From Erigeron canadensis (taxonomy: Eukaryota > Streptophyta > Magnoliopsida > Asterales > Asteraceae), in NCBI RefSeq assembly GCF_010389155.1, contig NC_057769.1:1550001-1614000 (forward strand): a stretch of 64,000 nucleotides of DNA. Direction: 5' to 3'. The notes beneath the pieces are model-generated. The model was not told where the DNA came from. It saw only the letters and a program-made list of their open reading frames with translations, and did no database searches. Position 1 is the first letter of the stretch; each line of letters begins with the position of its first letter. Both the position numbers and the translations under genes were made by a program. Of the stretch, positions 12,568 through 22,996 are shown one piece after another.

Positions 12568-14646
12568 GCTTTTTATTCAAAGTTGATGTTAAAAAGGCTT
12601 ACAATTCTTTAAATTGGGTTTTCTTGGATTCTATAATGTCACAAATGGGCTTCCCGGGTAAATGGAAGAAATGGATTTGGGCTCTTTTGTCTGGGAGGGC
12701 ACCGGTTTTGGTCAACGGATCTCCAACATCTGAGTTCCAATGTCAACGGGGTCTTCGTCAAGGTGACCCTTTATCCCCTTATTTATTCATATTAGCTATG
12801 GAGTCTTTATCGCAAGTCATTAAAAAGGCGTGTGAAAGTGGGCTTATCAGGGGCCTCAAATGTTCATATTCTGATCTAATTCTTACCCATATGATGTATG
12901 CCGACGATGTGGTGTTTCTGGGCGACTGGTCACTTTCTAGTCTGATGAATTTAAAAAGACTTCTAAGGTGCTTTTATCTTGCATCTGGTCTAGGAATAAA
13001 CCTAGATAAGAGTTTCCTATTCGGTATTGGTGTGGAAAACTCTGAAGTGCAGTCAATGGCTGGAGTACTAATGTGTAATGTTGGTTGTTTTCCATTTAAA
13101 CATCTTGGGCTAATAGTTGGGGGAAATATGAATTTAGCTCGGCACTGGAAACCGGTGATTGATACTTTTAAAAAAAGCTCCCATTATGGAAAGCTAGAAC
13201 ACTCTCGTTTGGTGGACGAATTACACTACTAAGATTAGTGTTAAATGCTTTACCTACATATTTTCTCTCTATATATAGAGCTCCAGTGGGGATCATCCAG
13301 ACGTTAGATCGAATTAGAAGGCAATTTTTGTGGGGTATTGATGAAAATTCAAGAAAGATATACTGGGTGTCTTGGTCCAAGATAACAGCATCTAAAGATA
13401 ATGGTGGGGTAGGCCTCGGGTGTTTGGCTGATATGAATATGGTACTCTTAGCTAAGTGGTGCTGGAGATTTAAAACAAAGTCGGGTAATTTGTGGAGGAA
13501 AGTTATTTGGAGTTTTCATAGTACTTCAAGGTCTTGGAATTTTACTCCATGTAAAATGTCAATATCGGGGCCATGGAAGCATATATGTAAAATTTTCAAC
13601 TACTTCAAGTCGGTTGGTTTAGAGCTACATGAAATATTTCATGTGGCTCCAGGTTTGAATTCTGAATTAACATTCTGGTTTGATTCATGGGTTGGCTTTG
13701 ATCTGCTGTATAAGATGTTCCCCAATCTATTTATGTTAGAAGTATCTAAAATGTGTCTTCTGAAAGATAGGGTCTCGTGGATTAACGGGGATCAGCATGT
13801 GCAATTCCATTGGACGCGACAGCTTAGGCCGGTGGAACATGCTGAGGTAAATAATTTGTTACTGCTGGTGGCATTTGTTGTATGGGTGGAGGGGAAAGAT
13901 TCATGGAGAAGTGACGTTTGTGATTCGGGTAGATTTTCTGTTAAAGCTCTAAGATCCAAAATTAAGCGGTCTAGTGGGGAACAACAAAATGCCTCTTTTA
14001 TTTGGTCAAGATGGGTGCCAATTAAGGCTAACTTTTTAGCATGGCGGTTGTGGATTGGTAGATTGCCAACTAAAGATAATCTCGCAAAGAGAAACGTCCA
14101 AGTTATATCCATGGAATGTGGGGTGTGCAGTTTGGAGGAAGAGTCTGTAGAGCATTTATTTGGCTCATGTCAACTTGCTGTACAGATATGGGAGCATGTA
14201 TCAAAGTGGTGTCGGGTCCATCCATTCTTCTTCTTTTCGGCTAAAGACTTACCGTCTTTGGCACAACAATTGATAGGAGATGTAGGATGGAAGCAACCAG
14301 TTCATCTAGTAATATTGACTTCGATTTGGTGTATATGGAAGAACATGAATAATATCGTTTTTAATTCAACCGGACGTGTTCTGTGGGTATAATTACTGAG
14401 GAAATTCGGGCTTTATCTTACATATGGATTAAAAGCCGATCAAGATATAAAACTTTGACATGGGAAGCATGGAGTAATTTTAATGTTTTTGAGTTTGGTT
14501 AGATAATATTTTGGTTGGCTTTGTTAATGGTGTATTAATTTACTCTTGGTGTATTCATCTAGTGTATGTATTGTAAACTTGTTTGTGACTTAACGTTTTG
14601 TTGGGTCACCTAATAATAGTAATTGATTTTGTTGGTCGTTAAAAAA
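12568..14646 (+). mobile_element. LINE (non-LTR retrotransposon), 5'-truncated, near-intact reverse transcriptase
   Basis: The frame opens inside reverse transcriptase motif A (KVDVKKAYNSLNW). It continues through GLRQGDPLSPYLF and the catalytic YADD (12898-12909), and then the RVT zinc-binding region (ANFLAWRLWIGRLPTKDNL, then CGVCSLEEESVEHLF) to a stop at 14392. The endonuclease and the RT fingers are missing, as in usual 5' truncation. One frameshift separates residues 1-240 from the rest. It lies in the A7 run at 13170-13176, and beyond it the expected LSLWKARTLSFGGRITLL-type frame continues without stops. The 3' end is an A-rich stop at about 14640-14646. The element interrupts a duplicated sulfotransferase 3' flank: GGATGAGATTACA lies just upstream (12526) and GATGAGATATCC just downstream (14648). 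Confidence 0.88.
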
Positions 14647-14668
14647 AGATGAGATATCCAAACCATGA
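14647..14668 (-). pseudogene. Sulfotransferase 3'-end scrap, separated from its flank by the LINE
   Basis: About 20 bases here match the end of the sulfotransferase coding region at 15063-15084 (GATATCCAAACCATGAA). The matching downstream flank, GGATGAGATTACA to AAAGAATTAG, is at 12526-12567, on the other side of the LINE. Together they show that a copy of the extreme SOT 3' end existed here before the insertion. Confidence 0.7.
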
Positions 14669-14678
14669 ATATCTTTTT

Positions 14679-14808
14679 TTTTTCCTATACCAAAACATCC
14701 ACTAAGGATTCTATTATTAGCCTGCAATTCGTTTCGTTTTATTTGAATAAGTTGTGAATATCTCAAAAGAATATTTGAAGAACATGGCAAATTGCCTAAC
14801 AAAATTAT
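14679..14808 (+). repeat. Direct repeat, copy B (first copy at 12402-12523)
   Basis: Diverged copy of the 12402-12523 sequence; landmarks are CCAAAACATCCACTAAGG and TTTGAAGAACATGGCAAATT. The following 200 bases (14820-15020) are AT-rich with nothing recognised and lead into the 3' flank of the SOT gene at 15058. Confidence 0.8.
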
Positions 14809-15057
14809 ACAGTATTTTGTAAAATTCGTATGCCGAGTTTTTTAGGCCCAGACAGATAAATGAGAAAGATAACATGTTTGATGCTAATGTTATAAAGTTG
14901 ATTTAAAACTGGTTACAAATTAATCAATTAAACTTAGCTAAAAACTAATCAGTTAATTTAAAAGATATTTTTTCCATTTGTGTGCAAGAAAAAATATGTA
15001 ATAATATTTAAGTCCAAGAAAATGGATGAGATTACAGCACAATTGATACACAAAGAA

Positions 15058-16083
15058 TTAGAATGAGATATCCAAACCATGAAACTTATCTCTAGTGATT
15101 TGGTCTAAAATGTTGTTCATGTCATTGTTGAGATGGTTAGCCCAATCTCCAACTTTACCTTCTCTAAAGAAAGCCTCATTTGGTACACCCTGAAAACTTC
15201 CATGCTTGTCGACCTCTTTCAAGTTTTCGAAACTACATAACCTCACAATCTCTTCAGCCGAACCTTGAGCTTCTTCTTCCTCTGTAAAAGGGTAGCCCAA
15301 GAACATCGCGAGCCGTTTCACATGATCTGCGGTTTCCGTTTTCAAGCCCTCATATGTTAAAAAAAGAACCCTTGTAGGGTGTTCTAAGCTTGTGTCATAA
15401 TACCCTTTCACATGATCCCAGTACGGTCCATATGGCATGGCACCTTTCCTAAACAATTCGAATGCCTCTTCGAATGTCATTAGACCACGAGATTTGTCTC
15501 TCACCTTGTTTACAAAATGAAACAAAGAGACCAAGACATCTTTTGGGTTTCTACACATATAAACTATCCGACAGCCCGAATCAATTATAGATCGAGGCAA
15601 CGAGGTGTAAGGTGTATGAGTACCAAAAAGGCGCGGTGAATATCCATCAACATAGGTGGGTTTGTTTTTATAAAATTCGGTTTCAATGAAAGGCACACAG
15701 TTATGGGGGTTAGCCATAAGTAAAGGATGAGTTGAATTAGAGTTGTTTTTGTACCGGTTTCTGTTCACTATCGCAAAAACGAGTGCCTTGATCCACGTGG
15801 TTCCACATTTTGGCAATGTGACAACATAGATATCAGTCGGACGAGCTTCAAAAGTTTCTTGCAACGCAATTAGAGTTTGAACCGAGACTAGGTCATTCGA
15901 CATGTACCAAAAGCCTTGGTACATGTATAGGTTTTCGAACACCCAATCTTTCTCTTTTGGTAACATTGTTAGCCTATCTTTGTATCTATCGAAAATGATG
16001 GCGAGACGAGCCTTTTCTTGTTCACGATCTTTTTCACTACGTTTGGTTACAAATGAAAGATTAGAAGCATCAAGGAGAGACAT
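15058..16083 (-). CDS. Cytosolic sulfotransferase (SOT copy 1, intact)
   Basis: Intronless, 341 residues. The enzyme transfers sulfonate from PAPS to a hydroxyl group on a small molecule in the cytosol. Family motifs in order: the 5'-phosphosulfate loop LPKCGTTW (90-97, Lys92), the proposed catalytic base His156 in FGTHTPY, the 3'-phosphate-binding CRNPKDVLVS (Arg178, Ser186), and the C-terminal REGKVGDW (307-314). Length and lack of introns are typical of plant SOTs. The KEKDWVFENLYMYQGFW stretch and the THTPYTSLP context place it with the flavonoid/hydroxyjasmonate-type plant SOTs. The acceptor is not determined by sequence. Upstream (higher coordinates) lies the repeat array derived from this promoter. 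The decayed copy at 18616 is its closest relative in the window. Confidence 0.95.
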   Translation of the reverse strand: MSLLDASNLSFVTKRSEKDREQEKARLAIIFDRYKDRLTMLPKEKDWVFENLYMYQGFWYMSNDLVSVQTLIALQETFEARPTDIYVVTLPKCGTTWIKALVFAIVNRNRYKNNSNSTHPLLMANPHNCVPFIETEFYKNKPTYVDGYSPRLFGTHTPYTSLPRSIIDSGCRIVYMCRNPKDVLVSLFHFVNKVRDKSRGLMTFEEAFELFRKGAMPYGPYWDHVKGYYDTSLEHPTRVLFLTYEGLKTETADHVKRLAMFLGYPFTEEEEAQGSAEEIVRLCSFENLKEVDKHGSFQGVPNEAFFREGKVGDWANHLNNDMNNILDQITRDKFHGLDISF

Positions 16084-16316
16084 TGTGAAGAAATATTTCT
16101 ATGTATAGAATGGAATGAGTGTTCTGATTTCTACAGCTTAGCATATCTATCTATCTATGTATGAAAAACTCCACAAAACCAAATCCAAAAAAAAAGAAGT
16201 TATTATTTATTCACTTGTACATTATTTTATGTGTGGACCAAAACGTTTCGAGTATATCAAAAAGGAAAGTTTTTGCTAGGATTGTCATCAATGGACTTAA
16301 AAGCAGTAAATATGCT

Positions 16317-18540
16317 TACTGATTAAAGGAAATAAAAACAAAAATGTGACAATGCCAATACATAAAATAATTGTACTTGATATATTCCCTAATCCTCGCC
16401 GCGTGAACTAAAGTAATAAAGATGAAGAAAAATTTTATTTTGATATACCGAAAAATGTACGCGTCATGTAGTCCAATTGTACAATGAAATATATGAAAGT
16501 TAAAAAAAAACACGTATCTCATTTGCATGTATATAGCAAATTGATGAATCTTTTTGTTTTTCGTTTTTTGTTTTACTTTTGAATCCATAAAGCTATTAAC
16601 CAAAATACTATCCAAAATTTAATTAAATATGATGTCCTAAATTAATTTTTTTTAAAAATCATTAATAAGAAAATGTTTATTAACAACATGTAGGTTTTTG
16701 TTTAATAATAATGATGCTATCAAAATTTTCTTTTACTTATATAAGAGATGATTAAAGGAAAAAGAAAAACAAAAATATGACAATGGATACATAATAATTG
16801 TACTTCACATATTACCTAATCCTACCACGTGAACTAAAGCAATAAAGCACAAATATTTCATTTTACCATTTCAAAGGTAAAATTTGAATTCATAAACTAT
16901 AAAAGATCTAGCTTTTTAAAAAACTAGCTAAATAATTCGCGTATTATGCGGGCATATGAAGGAAAATTTTATTTTGATATACCAAAAAATGTTTGTACGT
17001 ATCATGTAGTTCGATTGTACAATGAAGTATATGAAAGTAAAAAAGAAACATGTATCTCATTTGCATGTATATGAATGTAGCAAATTGATGAATCTTTTTT
17101 ATTCTTTTTCATTTTTACTTTTAAATCATTTTTACTTTTAAATCTGTAAAGCTATTAACCAAAATACTTCTCAATATTTAATTAAATATGATGTCGTAAA
17201 TTAATTAAATAAAAACAAATGTTTAATAATACTAAGTAGGGTTTTTTTAATAATAATGATGTCATCGAAATTTTCTTTTATTTATTTATTTATAAAAGTG
17301 ATTGATCAAAGGAAAAAAAAAAAAAAACTATGACAATGCCAATACACAAAATAATTGTACTTTATATATTCCATAATCCCTACCACGTGAACTAAACCAA
17401 TAAAGCACAAACATTTCGTTTTCAAAGGTAGAATCTGAAAATATGAACTATAAGAAGATATAGCTTTTGAAAAAACTAAATAAGTAACTCGTGTATTACG
17501 TGGGCTGATGAAGGAAAATTTTATTTTGATATGCTGAAAAATGTTAGTACACGTTATGTACTCCGATAGTACAAAAAAATATATGAAAGTAAAAAAAAAA
17601 TTGTATCTCACTTGCACGTATATGAATATAGCAATTTGATAAATCTTTTGTTTTTTTTGTTTTACTTTTTAATCCGTAAAGCTATTAACTAAAATACTAC
17701 TCAAAACTTAATTAAATATGATATCATAAATTAAATATATAAAAAAAAATCATTAACAAGAAAATGTTTAATATGCTAAGCTCTTTGTTTAATAATAATG
17801 ATGTCATCAAAAAAATTTTTAATTTATATAAGAGAAGAGATATTCCCTAATCCTTATCACGTGAACTAAAGTAATAAAGCACAAACATTTCGTTTTACCA
17901 TTTCAAAGGTAAAATCTTAAAACATGAACTATAAAAAGATCTAGTTTTTGAAGAAACTAGCTAAGTAACCGACATATTATGCAGACAGATGAAAGAAAAA
18001 TTTATTTTGATATACCGAAAAATGTATATACATGTCATAAAGTCCGATAGTACAAAGAAATATATTAAAGTAAAAAACAAAGCATGTATCTCATTTGCAT
18101 GTATATGAATATAGCAAATTTTGATGAATTTTTTGTTTTTCTTTATTTGTTTTTACTTTTTAATCCGTAAAGTTATTAATCAAAATACAACTCAAACTTT
18201 AATTAAATATAATATCATAATTTAACTAAATAAAAACAAATCATTAATAAGAAAATGTCTAATCATGCCAAGTAGGTTTCGTTTAATAATAATGATGTCA
18301 TAAAAAAATTAATATAAGAATAGAGATATTCCCTAATCCCTACCATGTGAACTAAATCAATAAAGCACCAACATTTCGTTTTATAATTTTAAAGGTAAAA
18401 TCTGAAAACATGAACTATAAAAAGATCTAGTTTTTGAAAAACATAGTTAATTAACCCGCATATTCCGCATATTACTTTAGCAAATGAAGGAAAATTTTAT
18501 TTTGATATACCGAATTTAATAAAATGTTAATACTAGTGGT
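16317..18540. repeat. Five-unit tandem array of a ~500 bp repeat derived from the SOT upstream region
   Basis: Five diverged units with spacings of about 480-550 bases. The landmark TTTTATTTTGATAT(A/G) occurs near 16433, 16969, 17517, 18000 and 18492. Each unit also has TCATTTGCATGTATAT-like text and (C/T)CACGTGAACTAAA or a variant. Intact CACGTG G-box cores are at 16826, 17384 and 17858; the first unit has CGCGTG (about 16400) and the last CATGTG (18344). The same sequence occurs upstream of the decayed SOT (about 20300-20440) and inverted at 22560-22752, so it began as SOT promoter DNA. No coding potential seen. Confidence 0.85.
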
Positions 18541-18615
18541 TATTATATCTTTGACACAATCTAATCTAAATCCAAGATATTGGATGAGATTACAGCACAA
18601 CTGATACACATAGAA

Positions 18616-19555
18616 TTAGAATGAGATATCTAAACCATGAAACTTATCGATAGTGATTTGGTCTAAAATGTGCATTTCATTGTTGAGATGACTAGCCCAA
18701 TCTCCAACTTTACCTTCCCTAAAGAAAGCACCATTTGGTACACCCTGAAAACTTCCATGCTTATCAATTACCTCCTTTAAGTTTTCGAAATTACATAACC
18801 TTACAATCTCTTCAACCGAACCTTGAACCTCTTCTTCCTCTGTGAAAGGGTAGCCAAAGAACATCGCGAGCCATTTCCGTTTTCAAGCCCTCATATGTTA
18901 AAAATAGAATCCTTATATAGGGTGTTCTAAGCTTGTGTCATAATAACCTTTCACATGATCCCAGTAAGGTCCATGTGGCATGACACCTTCCTAAACAACT
19001 CGAATGCCTCTTCGAATATCATTAGACCACGAGACTCGTCTCTCACCTTGTTTACAAAATGAAATAAAGAGACAAAATCATATTTTGGGTTTCTACACAT
19101 ACAAACTATGCGACAGCCCGAATCAATTATAGATCGAGGCAATGAGGTGTAAGGTGTATGAGTACCAAAAAGGCGCGGTGAATAATCCATCAACATAGGT
19201 AGGTCTGTTTTTATAAAATTCGGTTTCAATGAAAGGCACACAGTTATGGGGGTTTGTAAAAGATGAGTAGAATGAGAGTTATTTTTTACCGGTTTTCGTT
19301 CACTATTGCAAACACAAGTGTCTTGATCCAAATGGTTCCACATTTTGGCAATGTAACAACGTAGATATCAGTCGGGCGAGCTTCAAAAGTTTCTTGCAAC
19401 GCAATTAGAGTTTGAACCGAGACTAGGTCATTTGACATGTACCAAAAGCCTTGGTAGATGTATAGGTTTTCGAACACCCAATCTTTCTCTTTTGGTAACA
19501 TTGTTAGCCTTTCCTTAGTTACAAATGAAAGAGTAGAAGCATCAAGGAGAGACGT
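18616..19555 (-). pseudogene. Sulfotransferase pseudogene (SOT copy 2)
   Basis: Collinear with the gene at 15058 but broken. The start codon position (19553-19555) reads ACG instead of ATG. About 22 codons are missing in frame after residue 14, the segment that should hold DRYKD. The phosphosulfate loop is changed to KCGTIW. The frame shifts near 19300, again in the middle around 18950-18990, and once more before the last third, which reads cleanly from GYPFTEEEE to GLDISF. CRNPKD has become CRNPKYD. The 3' flank (18560-18615) matches that of copy 1. It is a DNA-level duplicate: its upstream region is also copied (19990-20440), now separated from the gene by a SINE. Confidence 0.92.
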
Positions 19556-19639
19556 TGTATATGAATTATATTTTTGTGTAAAATGGAAGGAGTTTTTTAT
19601 TTCTACATTCAACATATCTATCTTTTTTGAAAGATCATT

Positions 19640-19905
19640 TACTCGTAACAGGGATCTAATTTACGTTGTCTTAAGCGGGTCCGCGTTAGAGAGCCTCGTC
19701 ACCTTCAATACCTAGTAGTAGGAGAAACCACCAATTAAACCACCCGAAGGCATAAAACCCTGCCCCCTCTGCAAGACTCAAAACTGCTTCACTGGAGGAC
19801 TTTATTTGTGAAAATCCCTTAAATGTTTTTCTCATGTCTTGAACTCGAGATCTCCAGCATATAAAACTGATGCTCAACCACTGAGCTATAAGGGGTAGGT
19901 GATAT
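19640..19905 (-). mobile_element. tRNA-derived SINE in the promoter of the SOT pseudogene
   Basis: Read on the minus strand from about 19900, the sequence has a box A-like TATAGCTCAGTGGTTGAGC (about 19873-19891). About 30 bases on comes a box B-like GAGTTCAAGAC (about 19838-19848), the layout of an internal RNA polymerase III promoter. The rest, to about 19640, is unrelated body sequence. It interrupts homology between the upstream regions of the two SOT copies: the flanks at 19556-19625 and from 19930 match the SOT copy 1 leader and promoter. Exact ends and target-site duplication not resolved. Confidence 0.6.
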
Positions 19906-19989
19906 ATGAAGAATAACACAAAATAGAATCCAAATTTTTATTATTATTATTACTTTTCACTTAATTAACACCCCTAAACGCCACATAAA

Positions 19990-20440
19990 AGTTTCATCCA
20001 TCTCTTACTTGTACATCATACATGCATTATAATGGTTGTACGTTTTATGTGTGGACCAAAACATTTGGAAGATATTGTACTTACTGTAAAAAAAAGTTTT
20101 TGCTAACACTTTCATCTAACGGACTTAATAAAAGAAGTCAATATACCATAATTGATAAAAGGAAAAAGATAAAAAAAAATAATAATAATAAGTCTTGGTT
20201 TCTAGGTATACGTGTAATTTAATAGTAGAATTGAAATAAAATGTCGTTCAAAAGAAAAAAATAAAAAAAATATAATAATATATGCCGATCGGCCGAGACA
20301 CAAAATAGTTGTACCTTCCCTAATTCCATTCCCACCCACGTGAACTAAAGCAATAAAGCACAAAGATTTCGTTTTACCATTTCAAAGGTAAAATTTGAAA
20401 ACATGAATTATAAAAAATCTACTTTTTTAAAGAAATATCA
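19990..20440 (-). promoter_or_regulatory. Displaced SOT promoter copy with G-box
   Basis: Homologous to about 16190-16450 upstream of the intact SOT: shared landmarks are TTTTATGTGTGGACCAAAAC, AGTTTTTGCTA and ACGTGAACTAAAG. It holds a CACGTG core at 20337-20342. It belongs to the pseudogene at 18616 but the SINE now separates them. Confidence 0.65.
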
Positions 20441-21750
20441 AATAACGTGTAGAATATCTATTTCATAACAATTTAACATCATCTTCAATGTTCCACTGAA
20501 TCTAAATCCACTCAAATTGAATGATTCAATTCAATATATCAAGAAGATAAAAGAAAGATTTATAAATTATATAATCTAGCAAATGGTTTAGATCGAAGAA
20601 GAAACCTTTATATAATAGCCCTTTCAATGCAATTACTCCGAAGACAATCTGTAGCGGATGAATACATGTCTTCAGAAATTGAAATGGGTTGGAAACCACT
20701 GGCATGTTTCTAGCAAAAACTCTACACAGTCGCTCCATAAATCATTTATAATGGACCAATGACTACCGGGAAAAAAAAATGATTTATATTAGAGTCAAAC
20801 CAACCCTCTTGCATAACTATTGGTAGGAGTTTCGATTACAAGTCTCAATGGCTTGAGTTCGAAACTAGGGTTGGTATCAATTTATTTAAACCACGGATTT
20901 ATATTAGAGTGAATAATACCAATGGTTTTATCCTTCAAGTTTCTTTATTCTTTTTCAATCCTTTAAGTTTCAAAAACTTTGGTTGATTAACCCATAATTG
21001 TAAGGACATCCAAATTATCTATAATTCTATAATATACCTTATAAAAGAAAAACTCACTCCCCGTCATAAGAAAAACTCACTCCCCGTCACATTACGTGGA
21101 CATCTAACTCGTATACTTCAAAAGAAAGACTCTGTAATCCTTGTACTTTGTCTTTTGTAATAATTTGGTCCTTCCAAGTTATACAGTTTAAGTTTCAAAA
21201 TAATAGCCGTTTAAGAGTAAAACCGTTAAGAAAACACAAATTTAGAGGATCAAATCATGGAAAAGAAACATGAAGAGTGCAAACAAGTTGAAACTTAAAA
21301 GTTTATGCTATTGTTAACCCTTTATATTAATATTACTATACCTCTTAAAAATGTTCAGATATGTGTCAATACTAGAGAACCGGTCACAGACTCGCAGGTC
21401 TAACAGTATGATGACCTGATTAGATCGAGCATTTAACTTACAATATAGCAAAAAGTATAACGTTATGCATTGGTTCCTAATAATCAAGAACAGAAACAAT
21501 CAGATCTCGAACCAAAAACCAACTATCGAAGTGTTTACCCAAATAAGAGAGCATATATAATAGGTGTACTAAAAATTTTCTAGTCTGTGTAAGCAAAGAG
21601 TGGTTGCACAATCTGTAAAATAAGAAGCATGATGTCTACATAAACAAATAAAAATAACCCAAAAAAAACAACCAAAATAACCGCAAAAAACAACCTTTAA
21701 CTTGGGTTTTTTTGGAGTTTCAAGTCTGGCCGAGACACATGTTGCTTATC
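20441..21750. other. Intergenic DNA, nothing recognised
   Basis: AT-rich. One 70-codon minus-strand frame (20526-20738) has no recognisable domain. A short tandem pair, AAAAACTCACTCCCCGTCA, occurs at about 21049 and 21068. No gene supported. Confidence 0.4.
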
Positions 21751-21759
21751 CAATTGATC

Positions 21760-22440
21760 CAACAGAAGTAAAGTTTTCGTGTAGGAACTCACATATCTTT
21801 GATGGTTCCTGTGCGTGGTTCATAAACTACAAATGATTCTGGTTGATAATATCTATCTGTCGTTATATCCATAATAGGTTGGTCATTCCTCCTAAATCCT
21901 AGTACTAAAGTGTTCGGTTGCTCGATATGCTGAGTTGATGGTGAATAGCTTTGTGAACGATTTCGAAACACCATCCTCCACCATCATCCATACACCATAT
22001 ACTGGTAATCTTTGAGACGAGGAAATTCTCTTCATTAGGCCGTTGTGCGACACTATGAGGGAGGTTTATTGCAGAAAATTGCTCACTCGCCATATCAAAC
22101 ACAACAACTAGATTTAGATCCTCCTCATCAAAACCTTTCCAATAAATACACCGATCAATTGTACGTAACTACTGTAGACCCCGAGAATCCCAAATTAATT
22201 AACTTAATTGGGAAACGAATTACCACGTGCAACTCTCCAAGCCCGTGAACTTAAGGTGAACACCCAAATTAAGGGTATCATTGTCATTATCCATAATCGC
22301 AACATAACCGACGTAACATTCATCCGTGTCAAGGCCGATTTCGTACTTTAAAGGAAGCCGATGTTGCTGGTGCATGTTGGTGTAACCGGTCATAAAGACA
22401 GGGCTATCGATTGTTGATTTCTACTTGCATCTCAAAAAGA
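21760..22440 (-). pseudogene. F-box associated (FBA) domain gene relic
   Basis: Minus-strand pieces in different frames read like an F-box associated interaction domain in the right order. From the high-coordinate side they are LDTDECYVGYVAIMDND, then LSSRAWRVARGNSFP (near 22210-22255), then CIYWKGFDEEDLNL followed by VFDMASEQFSAINLP, and later FVVYEPRTGTI near 21800. The pattern of a surface loop, a W-R motif and a FD(x)3E(x)2(x)INLP strand is typical of FBA proteins. Stops and frameshifts separate the pieces (for example a stop near 22200), and no N-terminal F-box is seen. If intact it would have been the substrate-binding part of an SCF ubiquitin ligase. Confidence 0.55.
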
Positions 22441-22559
22441 ATACTGTTGTCCGCCATCTTTTCCTAATTTTGATTTTGCTTTTCGATCGAAACCCACGTG
22501 TGTACGCCGCTTTCCAATATAGGATTTTAAGGGGATTCGATCAATATAATTTGAAAGCT

Positions 22560-22752
22560 ACAACTCGTTAATTTTTATTTACCTTTGAAATGGTAAAACG
22601 AAATCGTTGTGCTTTATTACTTTAGTTCACGCTATAGGGATCGATCATGAAATATATGAAGTACAATTATTTTGTGTATTGGCATTGTCATATTTTATTT
22701 TTTATTATTATTTTTTTCCCCAACAATGGCATATTGGCTGCTTTTAAGTCAA
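22560..22752 (+). repeat. Inverted copy of the SOT promoter repeat
   Basis: This stretch is the reverse complement of the repeat upstream of SOT copy 1 (compare 16265-16410). Landmarks read on the plus strand are TTACCTTTGAAATGGTAAAA, TTTAGTTCACG and TATTTTGTGTATTGGCATTGTC. The G-box is lost here (TTCACGCTA). It sits directly before a 3' SOT fragment in the same orientation. Confidence 0.8.
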
Positions 22753-22761
22753 AGGTGACAA

Positions 22762-22982
22762 CCCTTTCACAGAGGCCCAAGGTTCGGTTGAAGATATTGT
22801 GAGGTTATGTAGTTTTGAAAACCGAAAGGAGGTTGATAAGCATAGAAGTTTTCAGGGTGTACCATATGGTGCTTTCTTTAGGCAAGGAGGGATTAGACCA
22901 ATCATCTCAACAATGAAATGCGAACAGCATTTTAAACAAAATCACTAAAGACAAGTTTCATGGTTTGGATATCTCATTCTAC
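22762..22982 (+). pseudogene. Sulfotransferase 3' fragment (SOT copy 3), fused to its promoter by deletion
   Basis: Plus-strand remnant reading PFTE, AQGSVEDIVRLCSFEN and GVPYGAFFRQG. It then runs out of frame, but the DNA still matches to TTTCATGGTTTGGATATCTC (the GLDIS end). The first three quarters of the gene, including the PAPS loop and catalytic His, are missing. The join to promoter-like DNA at about 22750 implies an internal deletion of roughly 1 kb. Orientation is opposite to SOT copies 1 and 2, so this member was also inverted. Confidence 0.88.
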
Positions 22983-22996
22983 TTTTATGTGTATCA

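Noticed and set aside
19458..19715. Plus-strand open frame over the SOT pseudogene start and SINE
   Set aside because: Antisense shadow of SOT coding DNA; similar shadows occur at 15902-16108 and 58208-58462.
19838..19895. Sequence resembling a tRNA gene (minus strand) with box A and box B
   Set aside because: No acceptor stem pairs and the cloverleaf cannot close; it is better explained as the head of a SINE.
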